From: Halicephalobus mephisto
Taxonomy: Eukaryota > Nematoda > Chromadorea > Rhabditida > Panagrolaimidae
Length of the DNA: 64,000 nt
Assembly: GCA_009193035.1 (NCBI GenBank)
Contig: SWDT01000566.1
Coordinates: forward strand, 1 to 64,000
Direction of reading: 5' to 3'
Each line of letters begins with the position of its first letter. Within the stretch, counting starts at the first letter, position 1. The translations under genes were made by a program, and so were the position numbers. Shown piece by piece: positions 1 through 8,915 of this stretch. The notes beneath the pieces were generated by a model, which saw nothing but the letters and a program-made list of their open reading frames with translations, did not search any database and was not told where the DNA came from.

Positions 1-48
1 AGACCATAAGATTGATTAGAATGTAGAAATAGAACCAAAAAATATTAT

Positions 49-285
49 TGTTGGATCGCCGCTGGGGGATCCGGGTCCGCGTGTAGATACAAATAAAGGG
101 AACAACTTTATTTGTGGCCTCAGGCACGAGTAAATATAACTTTAGCACAACTATTGCGCAATCTCGAAATTGCCGCCAAAAGGCGATCGTACGCCTTTCG
201 TCGGTCCTCAGGGTATTTCCCTTCGGGACCGACGCGGTGTGGCTTGCGCTCAAATAGATTACGCACAATCCAACAGTTTCATTAT
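49..285. repeat. Dispersed element family A, copy 1 (LTR-like ends)
   Basis: The segment opens with TGTTGGATCG and has CCAACA at 270-275, the reverse complement of the opening TGTTGG, as in many solo LTRs. ATTAT occurs just before it (44-48) and at 281-285, which could be a target duplication but is weak in AT-rich DNA. The same opening recurs at 11420 and 46673, and GCCTCAGGC with a following TAAATATA recurs in the copy at 11420. No coding capacity is seen. A solo LTR is the best guess; another short non-autonomous element is possible. Confidence 0.4.
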
Positions 286-761
286 ATATATAACGATGAT
301 CTTTTGGATAGTCACTAAAATCGAAATGTTCTTTCATCCCACTCATATCTTTGTTGTATTGATTGTGTGGATGTCGATGGTGTGACACTCTGGGCTCCTT
401 GATTAGGCGGAAAACTGTTGGTTCCTACTATTAGAATTAAGCTTGTTTATCTTAACATAAGCATAGAACAAGAGAGGAAAGGTCCTCGTTTTGATAAAAA
501 TCAAACTCGGATCAGATCAGAGTTGGATTTTCTCAAAGATTGACTCTAACACTTTAGTCTCACCTCCCGGGCATCGGCTGACTGGGTGTAGATTTGGATT
601 TTTCTTTCTAGGCTGTTCGCGATTTAACTCCATATTTTATGCCTACATCCATGATGATAAGAATTATCATAAATGTAAGCCATCGATTAATGATGATGAA
701 TTAATTAAAAAATCGAATAAAGATGAATAAAGTTTCTTCAAAAAAAGCCTAGAAAAGAAAA
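286..761. other. No gene recognised
   Basis: A mixed-complexity stretch. A 79-codon open frame on the + strand (491-730) has no recognisable motif, no signal peptide and an Asn/Lys-rich tail typical of chance AT-rich frames. I see nothing else that can be supported. Confidence 0.3.
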
Positions 762-1056
762 TTAACAAAAAATAAAGAATTTGTCGATTATCTGGTTGGA
801 AAAAATGTAATAGGTTCTGGATTTAAAACAATTCTTCCATACACTGAAAATAATAATAATTAATAAAATTCCTTATGAAACTTCTTTCAAATGCAACTCA
901 ATAACAATATTAATGTTCTTAAAATCAATCAAAGTATTGTTAATGTTCACCAATTTTAAATTTATTTTATTTGGTCTGTTACTTACTTCATGATAAATAA
1001 TTTTTTTGGTTCTATTTCAATTTCTTTATTAGGTCTAAATCTATAAATTGAATTTA

Positions 1057-1082
1057 CCCTAATTTCGCGCATATAAGGCCGG
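1057..1082 (+). repeat. Left terminal inverted repeat of the pogo element
   Basis: Starts CCCTAATTTCGCGCATATAA and is the exact reverse complement of 2500-2525 over 26 bp. TA lies immediately outside (1055-1056). Confidence 0.93.
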
Positions 1083-1391
1083 TCTTATAAGCGCGAATTT
1101 TCCAAAAAAAAAGCATGCGCGTATGACGGACAAACGCTTTTCCGACTGTCATTGATAACGCTTCTTTTGACTGTTTTTGTTATCCAAGCCGCGTTAAACA
1201 TATGTAGTTGAATAAAACAATTCAAAAAATTTTGACAAATCATTTAGCAAGAAGTTGCCCACATCTCTGCCATTTTAGCATTGTACTATCTGATTGAGAT
1301 GGATCAATGATTCCCCAAAACCTAAAATCCTTTAAAAACAATGTTTTTCTTAACAAATTAATAAAAACAAAAATTAGGATAACAAGATAAT

Positions 1392-2325
1392 CTAGTTTTC
1401 TAAACTAAGTCCAATCATCGCCAGTGTAATACCCTCAATCTCCAGGTCTTCCATCATTGATTTGTTAAATCCATTTTTTATACAGCTGACTGGAACTTCT
1501 TCAAAACTCTCCTTGACCCATGTACAGACAGTAGCATAGGGAGCTCTCCTCAATTTGCTAGCATTCTTCAATCCAGTTGGTGATCAGTTCATCAGTCATC
1601 CAGCCGTTTTTGTTTGCTTTTACGATAACTCCAGCAAGCAAATTTTTTGAAACATTCTTTTTTTAAAATATGATAAATGGGGGACATTTCGTCCCATCAG
1701 AAGATACACTCAGCACAACTGTAAAGTTGCTTTTTTCATTACCAGTCTGTCTAATAAAAACATCTTCTTTTCCTTTTTCTTCTACTGTAAATCTTCTCGG
1801 AATATCAAAAGCCACTGCAACCTCATCCATATTACCTAAATCACGTGGCTGGACTTCTTGTATTTCATCGAAAACGAAATTCCGGAAATCTTGCTGCTTA
1901 TTAACATAATCATCGGGCAAATGTTGCCCATTAGAAGTCTTTGCTCTTATTGACAGTTGATTCCTCTTCATATAATTTATAACACCAATTTGGTGTTGCA
2001 AGGAAGTTATTATACCCTTTCGCCTTAGCCATTAAAATAGCTTGAGCCCTTACACGGACTGTTGAAACTGATCTTTGGGCTTGACGTTCCTGTAAAATCC
2101 AGTCCCTGAGTTTCTCTTCTAACTCAGGGTACATTGCATTCGGACCCCTGCTCGCCCTCCTCGTCGGCTTCATATACATCAATGAGTTTCGACTGGACCT
2201 CCACTTGCGGATTAATCTATCATTGATATTATAGTGACGTGAAGCTCCTAAGATTCCATAGTTATCGGAGTATTCGACAACCTCCAGCTTATAAGCAGCT
2301 GTGTAGGATTTTCTTCGTTAAATCA
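1392..2325 (-). pseudogene. pogo/Tigger transposase (CENP-B-like HTH plus DDE), decayed
   Basis: Reading from about 2320 downward the product opens with a psq-type helix-turn-helix (RRKSYTAAYKLEVVEY), then a CENP-B-type DNA-binding half (PELEEKLRDWILQERQAQ, then VSTVRVRAQAILMAKAKGY and a FLATPNWCYK block). A one-base shift near 1968-1976 moves the sequence to the frame with MKRNQLSIRAKTS. The DDE part keeps the first catalytic Asp region (NMDEVAVAFDIP) and NLLAGVIVKANKNGWM. It then jumps straight to the C-terminal RRAPYATVCTWVKESFEEVP block, so the portion carrying the later catalytic acidic residues is missing. In-frame stops also occur near 1660 and 1550. Family assignment is firm; activity is not possible from this copy. 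Confidence 0.88.
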
Positions 2326-2499
2326 TCTGTAGAAAACATCAAGTTAAAAATTATTAACAATATAATAAAAACACTTACTTAGTTGTCTGAGATTCAAGTA
2401 GATCAATAAAAATTTCAGAAACTCAAAAGATTTCATTATAAAAAATGACAGTATCTTTTTCTTCCACTGGGAGGTGTACACACATTTTCGTGTCGAGAC

Positions 2500-2525
2500 C
2501 CGGCCTTATATGCGCGAAATTAGGG
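2500..2525 (-). repeat. Right terminal inverted repeat of the pogo element
   Basis: Exact inverted match to 1057-1082, with TA immediately outside (2526-2527). Just inside it is CGTGTCGAGAC, a motif found in many other repeats of this window. Confidence 0.93.
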
Positions 2526-2876
2526 TAATATCTTTTTATTAACATAATAATTTTCAATCAAATTACATGTAATAAAAATATTATCGATTTTATTGGTATT
2601 ATCTGAGTAAGAGTTTGAGGAAGTCGAATTTTCTTTAGGAATGTCTACAACATAATCATCGTTAACATTATTATTGTCATTATTATTTTGACCATTTTTA
2701 TTAATTAAGTGGAAGAATTTATTCTTTGTATGATTTACATTTATTTTACTCTTAATTTCTAAATAACCATCTAATTGTATGACTTCTATTTTATATTTTT
2801 TACGTAAAAACTTTTGTGGATATGAAAACTCAAAAGTTGAATCGTTGGATATTAATTGTGAAGTGAAAACCGTCAT

Positions 2877-3336
2877 TTATTAATAGAAAACAAATATACA
2901 TTGAAATTATCTTTCTATTTCTATTTACTCATAGTTTATTGATTGTTGCTTTTACTCATTTTCATTGCAATATACAGAATAATGAAACAGCATTATTGCA
3001 CAACATACTGAACACTTTTAATTGTGTGGGAGTCACTTTACGAATTTCTAGGTCATATGAATCTGGATAAATATATAAAGATATTTTGTTTACTCTTGTG
3101 ACCGATACGTAAAAAAATCCTAGATATCAATGCGAATTACAAATTTTCCCGAAAATATTTAATACTGTCCATATTGCCAGTGACTACATAGTGAAGCGAT
3201 GACCGCAAATAACATCAGTGGCGTCTTGATTGATTAGCGCGCGGAAGAACGAGGAAATAACTAAAATTCGAAAAATAAAAATCCTAAAGCAAATAATGAC
3301 CACTTGTTGCCACTTCATTCCACTTTTAAACTTCAG
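2877..3336. other. Intergenic, nothing recognised
   Basis: Between the interrupted minus-strand gene and the TATA box of the cysteine-rich peptide gene. I see no open frame or repeat structure beyond ordinary AT-rich sequence; promoter elements for both genes probably lie here. Confidence 0.4.
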
Positions 3337-3343
3337 TATAAAA
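3337..3343 (+). promoter_or_regulatory. TATA box of the cysteine-rich peptide gene
   Basis: TATAAAA in GC-neutral context about 70 bp before the first upstream ATG (3407) and about 210 bp before the peptide start. A similar TATAAA precedes the neighbouring peptidase gene, which suggests the two share a promoter style. Confidence 0.5.
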
Positions 3344-3406
3344 GTTGATTGGGTAATCTAGCACATCAACTACGAAATTTTTTCATTTAAGTTTTTCGTG
3401 GTCGAA

Positions 3407-3473
3407 ATGAATCCACAGGCATTATTCCTCTTCTTCCTAATTAGTTGGGATCGCATTATAACGAGAGTTGACT
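3407..3473 (+). other. Upstream mini-ORF or extra signal-peptide exon
   Basis: ATG at 3407 encodes MNPQALFLFFLISW, a hydrophobic leader-like stretch, up to a possible donor (GTAAATAAG at 3474). A TTTTCAG acceptor at 3506-3512 follows. Spliced, the frame ends at a TGA overlapping the start of the cysteine-rich peptide gene, so this is either a leader exon of the 5' untranslated region or a short upstream ORF; the acceptor could also serve spliced-leader addition. The exon ends in phase 1, the same phase as exon 1 of the downstream peptidase gene, but joining them is only speculation. Confidence 0.35.
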
Positions 3474-3549
3474 GTAAATAAGTTTGAAATAAAATCAATT
3501 TTCGCTTTTCAGATTCTAAAAATCCATTTAACCAAAATCATTTGCGAAA

Positions 3550-3945
3550 ATGTCAAGAGTGATTCTGGTGTTGTGTCTTCTGGCAGCCGTGATCTTAGTG
3601 TCCTGCAACGACACCCAAGAGTTCGACTCGAATAATATGACGGTAAGCAGTTATGATAATCGTACGAGAGTTAGCTCCTTTTCTAAAAATGTTCAAAACT
3701 CACTGTTTAAACAATCTCGATCTGCAACTTTTCATAAATTGTGTCTAATAAATATAATTATACAACTCTTTAAATACATACTTATATATTGTATTTAGGT
3801 CGATGTTTTCCGTGGATTGCGTGTGAAGAGAAAAGTTCCCTGTAAAACTCAAATACTTTGGTGTTTCCAATTCATGTGTAATAAGTGCTGCCGTGGTAAG
3901 GGCATTGGATGTGAAGATTTTATGAGATCTCTTTGCTGTGGATGA
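3550..3945 (+). CDS. Secreted eight-cysteine peptide precursor
   Basis: Two exons, 3550-3642 and 3799-3945, joined in phase 0 (GTAAGC donor, TATTTAG acceptor), give 79 residues. Residues 1-19 form a typical signal peptide (MSRVILVLCLLAAVILVS). A spacer follows, then a basic RVKRK site around residue 40 where a furin-like protease could release a mature peptide of about 36 residues. This has eight cysteines spaced C-x6-C-x4-C-x2-CC-x6-C-x7-CC and is rich in Lys/Arg, which suggests four disulfides. I do not recognise the exact family; secreted cationic cysteine-rich peptides of this kind are often antimicrobial or signalling molecules. Its neighbour downstream is a secreted peptidase that may act on bacterial walls. 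An AATAAA lies at 4066. Coding status is well supported by the leader, processing site and cysteine pattern. Confidence 0.75.
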
Positions 3946-4057
3946 ATGAAACAGCAGTTAATTTTGTCTGGAAGTGTATCCCTCGTGAATACTCCTCTAA
4001 AACTCTTTATTTTTAATTCTTTAGCTAATTTTGTAATGTCGGAATTTGTCAATGGTT

Positions 4058-4170
4058 TTAACGTTTTAATAAACTTTTGTCATTTATATCAAGAAAAATT
4101 GACTAGATAACATCAAACCTTCCGGAGGGGAATGGGAGTGTGCCAGAAACGCCATTTATATACTACTCCT
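4058..4170 (+). repeat. Flanking duplicated block, copy 1
   Basis: The sequence from AACGTTTTAATAAAC through CATTTATATACTACT is found again, in pieces, at 5093-5180 and 5263-5310. It runs from the 3' end of the peptide gene to the space before the peptidase gene. The copies share TGACTAGATAACA, a CCGGAGGGG-like box, GCCAGAAAC and CATTTATATACTACT, pointing to tandem segmental duplication of this small-gene locus. Confidence 0.7.
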
Positions 4171-4383
4171 ATAATACCGAAACAATGGATTTTGGTTGAA
4201 ATTTACCATTATTTGCTTATTTAACAATTTTTTTCTGGATTATAAATTTTATATTGCAAAGAGGATATTTTTAAGCTAAAAAATAAAATCGGTGCCATTG
4301 TTTACACTTATTCTTTACAGCTAAAATGTTTTAACACCTTTTTAAAAACAAATATTTTCCCAAAAATGTAAACTTATTGGAAA

Positions 4384-4389
4384 TATAAA
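4384..4389 (+). promoter_or_regulatory. TATA box of the NlpC/P60-like gene
   Basis: TATAAA 42 bp before the ATG at 4431, a spacing that leaves only a very short 5' leader. Confidence 0.5.
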
Positions 4390-4430
4390 AGGCATTCGAT
4401 TTTGGTATAAGGCTAAATTTTCTGAAAAAA

Positions 4431-4981
4431 ATGTTTATTAAACTTATACTTTTGGCTATACTATGTAAGTTACTTTTTAAAAAATGAATTTTCTAGTAAA
4501 ACAAAATTTTTAAGGTGTTTATGCGGATTGTATAAAACGATCCGAAGTCATTCAACGCGCAAAGTGCTGGGCAGATAAAAATGTTCCGTATAGCCAGGTA
4601 AATTCATGAACCAATCTATTTTTTATTGGAAAAAGATCCATAAAATCCTCATTTTAGCAAGCCTATGAATACGATTGTGATCGCTCGAAAAAATACCGAA
4701 CCGATTGCTCCGGTATGGTTTCCATGGCGTGGAAAACCGGTAAAAATTATACCACTAGAAATATCCAACAAGTTAGCTACAAAATTTCCATGTCTGACCT
4801 GAAGGCAGGTGATGCTCTTCTTGCGCGCAATAGCCACGTTATCTTGTTCGACAAATGGATCAATGATAAAACTTTTTGGGCGTATGAAGAAATCTCAAAA
4901 GGAGCAGGTCATTATAAAAGAACAATCAGCTCGCTGAAAGGGAAATATCATGCTATTCGTTATAAAAACATTCAAGATTAA
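4431..4981 (+). CDS. Secreted NlpC/P60-type peptidase, bacterial-like
   Basis: Three exons (4431-4464, 4515-4597, 4658-4981; all GT-AG) encode 146 residues. Residues 1-15 are a signal peptide (MFIKLILLAILCVYA). The mature part carries the hallmarks of NlpC/P60 (C40) cell-wall peptidases: the nucleophile motif TDCSGMVSMAW with Cys56, the LKAGDALL turn at about 87-94 that precedes the active-site His, and SHVILFDKW with His99. WAYEE near 113-117 may supply the third polar residue. NlpC/P60 enzymes cut peptide bonds of bacterial peptidoglycan, usually next to D-glutamyl residues. The DCSG...HVILFDKW pattern followed by a YEE box resembles short secreted actinobacterial-type members more than any animal protein I know, so horizontal transfer followed by gain of introns and a eukaryotic leader is likely. 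Extra cysteines (Cys12, 17, 29, 46) could form disulfides. It probably acts outside the cell, in defence or digestion of bacteria. The function is inferred from motifs only. Confidence 0.85.
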
Positions 4982-5092
4982 AATTTTTTATTTAATAGAA
5001 ATGAGACGCCGTCGTTAAATTTATGATTTATCGAAAAAAAGATGTTTTTTCTGTTAAATAAATACTCATTCATTATACGAAAAAGTAAATTT

Positions 5093-5310
5093 AACGTTTT
5101 AACAAGCACTTTTGTCATTTATATCAAGAAAAATTGACTAGATAACAACAAACGTTTCGGAGGGGAAATGTGGGTGAGCCAAAAATCTTATTAAAGTCAG
5201 CCCTTTATCAATAGAAATAGTGTATATTATGCTAGACGAATTGGCAAATACTACTATTTTCTCCCTTTCGGGGAGGGGAGTGCGCCAGAAACCTCATTTA
5301 TATACTACTG
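5093..5310 (+). repeat. Flanking duplicated block, copies 2 and 3
   Basis: The part 5093-5180 repeats the copy at 4058 up to the GGAGGGG box, and 5263-5310 repeats the GGGGAGGGGAGTG(C)GCCAGAAAC...CATTTATATACTACT part. They flank the peptidase gene on its 3' side, so it sits between two copies of the block. Confidence 0.7.
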
Positions 5311-5592
5311 AGAGACTTCTCATTTGTCATCATCCAAGTTATCAACAAAACAGAACAACCTATCGATCGTGTTGAACTTCTGCGGGTGATCGACGAACGA
5401 TTAAAATATATTCGGGAGAGGAAAGAAGGCTTCACTGACAAGAGAATCCACTATGCTATCCACATTATTTCGTTGAAGAAAACTGAAGACCAAATCAAAG
5501 AAGTTCTGAGAGATGTTCTAGATATTCGAGATTCAAGCATTGATGACCATACTGAACATGTTATTGAACTGTACGTAGAAGACAGTAATTAA
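5311..5592 (+). CDS. Unknown short coding exon or gene remnant
   Basis: An open frame of about 93 codons ends at TAA 5590-5592. It reads as ordinary soluble protein with balanced charge and predicted helix (for example DERLKYIRERKEGFTDKR and EDQIKEVLRDVLDIRDSS), unlike chance frames in this AT-rich DNA. No ATG is present near its start; the frame is open past 5290 into the duplicated block. A CTACTGAG acceptor just before 5311 could make it a terminal exon. I do not recognise the family. It may be a third member of the small-gene locus whose first exon was lost or lies upstream. Confidence 0.4.
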   Translation, partial: RDFSFVIIQVINKTEQPIDRVELLRVIDERLKYIRERKEGFTDKRIHYAIHIISLKKTEDQIKEVLRDVLDIRDSSIDDHTEHVIELYVEDSN

Positions 5593-7109
5593 AGTAACCT
5601 ACTGTAAATTCGATAAAAATTAATAAAAAAGTTATTTTGCTATGGAGATTTTTTAAGTTCATATTGAGACGTTTGGAATGATACAAAACTCACTCAAATC
5701 CTATGGGGATTTACACGGCTTCCCTAATTTGATTACGAAATCTGGTGGGTAGTCAATCTGTAACAGACCCGTTCGTTGCATTTTCGGTGCACTGTTTTGG
5801 GATTGATATGGCTGTGGTTCGATTTCTCATTCAAAAAAATTGGTTTCTCTTTTGTTGACTACCCACATCTTCCATTTCCGACACAACTAAATTACTTTCT
5901 CTAAGGATGTGAGAGTATGAAAGAAGAACTGAGTAATTGTTATCACTTAGTTACTGTATTGGTTTCAATCTAGGTGAAAAGTGAGAGAATGGTCAGAAGT
6001 TTTGTTTCAATTGAGAATAGAAATCTGAAGTTCCATAGGAATTATTAGGTTTAGTAAAACTGTGAAAGACATCAACGCAATAGAAAACATGGGAAATGTT
6101 GTTAAGTAATTTTAACACCGATGAACTTAGACTCATTAACTATTAATAACAAAGCTGTTCGTGACATCCTGAGGAAGAGAAACTTTTCCGGCACAGAAAT
6201 TTAGAAGTCTTTAAATTTGGATAAAAGGTGTGTATAATACAGAAATCGTACCGGTAGATTCTCAATCTGACGTCAAAATCGACGGTTAGACTATAGAATC
6301 CAGAGATTCAGAGTCCTGGATTCTAAAATTTGAAAAGCCATAACCCCATTAGATGAAGTTGAATTAACTTTATTTCCTTTTAAAATCATGTCTACCTTCA
6401 AGGGTCTCTAATTTTTTTGGATACTGACTTTTAAAATCGTGTCTCAAGGAGAATTCTGAATTCTGTTTTCCTGTGTTTCTATTTATTATCATCTAAATGA
6501 ACAGTAAGGTCTTTCAATTTCATATGTATTGATAACCTTAAAATTCCCTATAATGAAAAATAGGATGCGATATCAGTGTCATGTCCAAAAAAATCTACAT
6601 CAGAAAAACTACTTCTGACGATTGTCTGAGAGGCTAAGAATAATCTTCTGTTTATCTGGAAATTATTTATTCGGGATGAAAGATGTTGATTATAGGGTTT
6701 TTGGGGGGTTCTTAATTTTTTGATAGTGGAGGTTTTAAACTAGAACTCTATGTCAGGGATTTAAAATTTAAGAAAAAGATCTAAATGAATGATTAATTGT
6801 CGGATTTCTAGGTGTGCGAATAGCAAAGATGATAAGGTTCTTGGGTTAGGACACCGGGGATAGGGGTATGGAGATAATCGAGTACTAATATACGCAAATC
6901 CGATGATAAATCACTAATGAGTGAGCAAGTGTAAGGTTTCCTGGCACCTGAAATTCACTGATGTTGACATTAAGTCAAAACTTCGAGGTAAGGCTATTAA
7001 AAGCCCAAGTTAACTCATAAATAGATGGTAAGATATCGAATTTTCCAGCATACAGAATTCAAAAATAATGTTATTTTCGCTCTAGGATCGCTACTAAGTA
7101 GTTTTTCCG
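5593..7109. other. Gene-free stretch with one short inverted repeat
   Basis: No coding frame is supported. A perfect 12 bp inverted repeat (GTGGGTAGTCAA at 5745-5756, TTGACTACCCAC at 5855-5866) encloses about 100 bp and may mark a small MITE. The rest is moderately complex sequence, perhaps decayed transposon. Confidence 0.35.
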
Positions 7110-7330
7110 CATTAGGATAGAAAACTAGACTAGAATGAGAGCACTCGAAGAGATAACTTGAATATCAGAGAGAGTAGAATACTGTGGAAAATGAGTGAGA
7201 CCCTCAGTAGTTTTTGGTGTGTGATATATGTTTATTGTCTGTGTCTCATTATTTTCAGTAAAGATTAATAATATTCTTTCTATTTCTATCTTAACAGTGG
7301 TCTTACAGAGAATTTTATTATTTCACTATT
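7110..7330 (+). repeat. Dispersed element family B, copy 1
   Basis: Diverged match to 22860-23045 and 23075-23275. Shared blocks are GATA(A/G)C(T/C)TGAATATCAG, GTACTGT(A/G)G with a following ATGAGTGAGA, and AGTAAAGATTA with a following TTTCTATCTT. It may be the end of an LTR retrotransposon (the AGTAAAG box would fit an R/U5 region), but no coding part was found. Confidence 0.45.
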
Positions 7331-7825
7331 TCGGTGTGGGAAAACCAGTTTTGAAGCTCTAAAATAGTTCTACAGTGAAAATAACTCTATTTTCGAATTG
7401 TTTTCAGTTTGAAAACTAAACTCCCTGACCTCGTACCCCCTTACTCTAAGGTTCTGATTCGACGGTTTTAATACTAATGAATTTCTCATATCAAAGTATC
7501 CTATATTTCATTATTTAACCATTACCTATTCTCAATTTCTAAATTTTCGCGTCGGAAAGTCAAAAATTACGTAGAATGCGTCTTAAAGTATTTTTATTGT
7601 CGTGATGTTTGTTATTCAGTTATTGCCTAAACTTTGTCATGAAAGTAAATGCAATCACTACTTATAAATTCATAATAGCATAAGCAAAAAATTTTGCAAA
7701 GCGTGCCGTAGGGAAGCTTCGTCGCTTATATTAAAATATGATATAATGTACAAAATTTAAATAAGTGTACATAAATGTTAAATTGATCAAAGATATTCTG
7801 AAGAATAAAAGTGACTTCTTTTAAC

Positions 7826-7859
7826 AGCAAAGGGCCCGCCAAAGGCGAGCTACTTTGCT
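7826..7859 (+). mobile_element. Helitron-type 3' terminal hairpin
   Basis: An outer stem AGCAAAG/CTTTGCT encloses an inner GC-rich stem around GCCCGCCAAAGGCGAGC. The same structure, read on the minus strand, occurs at 26904-26937 next to a decayed Helitron helicase. After the hairpin the two copies share GCTTGTT and then diverge, which places the element end there. The sequence upstream is probably a non-autonomous Helitron relative; its 5' end could not be set. Confidence 0.5.
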
Positions 7860-8069
7860 TGTTCTTTTATTTTCAGAAATTTAAATTTTTTTATTTTCAA
7901 AAATTTCAGAAATTTTAAATTTTAGAAATTTCAAATTTTTAAATTATTTTAAATTTTTATTTTCCAAAATTTCAGAAATTTGAATTTTTTTATTTTTTAA
8001 AATTTTCATAAAATTCTATTCAAATGTGAATTATTTCGAAAATTTGAGGATATATCTATTGTTTTCAAA

Positions 8070-8300
8070 ATGACCGAGGAAAATTTATTAGATGAATTGA
8101 AGGTCCAGAAAAAAGTTTCAAAACCATTCTGAATAAAGAATCCAGGCGCTGAAATTCAAATCTGTTGAGTGACCATTATTCCAAAGAAGGCCGGTCAAGG
8201 TCAGTCAATCGTCCTCGCCGATTTCTATCCAAACGGAATGACTGATCTCATGTTCTGATGGACAGATTTTCCTTCAAATAACGTCTTTCCCTTTCCGTAA
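8070..8300 (+). pseudogene. Relic reading frame broken only by three TGA codons
   Basis: From ATG 8070 a single frame of 76 codons runs to TAA 8298-8300 with TGA at 8130, 8166 and 8256 as the only interruptions. The translated blocks look protein-like (MTEENLLDELKVQKKVSKPF; IKNPGAEIQIC; VTIIPKKAGQGQSIVLADF; YPNGMTDLMF), recalling an extracellular beta-sandwich. No frameshift is needed. TGG-to-TGA decay, UGA read-through, or chance are possible; the surrounding sequence is repeat-rich, so a pseudogene fragment is most likely. Confidence 0.35.
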
Positions 8301-8915
8301 AAATCCAAATTTTATTGATTTCTCAACTATACGACAGTCATTCCCTCAGGCATTTATTGTGCTTTTATTCACATTAATTTCGAAATTTTTTTAAAATCAA
8401 CTTTTAAAATTAGTTTTTCTTTAAACTTTTTTAAAAAATCATCTTTTTTAAATAAATTTTTTTAAAACTTATTTTTTTAAAATAAATTTTTACAAAATTA
8501 TTTTTTTTTAAATAAATTTTTTAAAATTATTTTTCTCTCATTATTTTTTAAAATTGAAATATTGAGTAAATTTAACTGTAAAAATTATAAAAACGAAAGA
8601 AATTATAAAGCCTATGAAATTGAGGAGCAACTGTCCTAGAAAATTGAATATCTGACACCTTATTTTTTACTTTTTTAGACCGATATTGTTGATTTTTAAA
8701 TGACAATAAAATTAAAAAATTTCGAAATTAATACGAATCCAAAGGGGATATTACTCTAGAGGGTAGTTACCGTACACCTTAAATACCATCTTTTTCATAA
8801 AAATCCAAATTTATTTTTGACTTTAGTCCGTTATTTTCGGAAAAGTAGTCAAGTATGGATTTCCTCGGACAATTATCGGAAAGGTTTGCTTGGCAACGGG
8901 TATACGACAGATACT
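8301..8915. other. AT-rich gene-free stretch
   Basis: Long runs of TTTTAAA and AAATTTTT (8390-8560) with no supported gene. Short open frames at 8780-9050 on both strands are reading frames of the neighbouring tandem repeat. Confidence 0.4.

Larger units (their letters stand above)
1057..2525 (-). mobile_element. Defective pogo/Tigger-type DNA transposon
   Basis: A 1.47 kb element bounded by perfect 26 bp terminal inverted repeats and flanked on both sides by TA, the target duplication of the Tc1/mariner/pogo superfamily. It carries one decayed transposase on the minus strand. Just inside the left end the repeat is followed by a second GCGCGAATT block, so the left end also forms a near-palindrome centred on GGCCGG. 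Frame damage and an internal deletion in the transposase mean it cannot move by itself. Confidence 0.9.
762..2876 (-). pseudogene. Unknown small gene interrupted by a pogo/Tigger transposon
   Basis: On the minus strand a frame starting at ATG 2876 runs 117 codons up to the TA at 2526-2527 that borders the transposon. If the element (1057-2525) and one TA copy are left out, the same frame continues through 1054-987 for 22 more codons and meets a perfect GTAAGT donor (986-981). A TTTCAG acceptor lies at 849-844, and a final exon 843-762 keeps the phase and ends in TAA, giving about 166 residues. The product is Asn/Lys-rich with an acidic, low-complexity middle; I do not recognise the family. 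With the element present the frame stops inside the terminal repeat (TAG in the repeat, near 2520). The continuity of frame, donor and acceptor across the empty site is the evidence that this was a gene; chance is not excluded in such AT-rich DNA. Confidence 0.5.

Noticed and set aside
8070..8300. Mitochondrial DNA insertion as the source of the TGA-interrupted frame
   Set aside because: The translation does not resemble any mitochondrial protein and the flanks are ordinary nuclear repeats.
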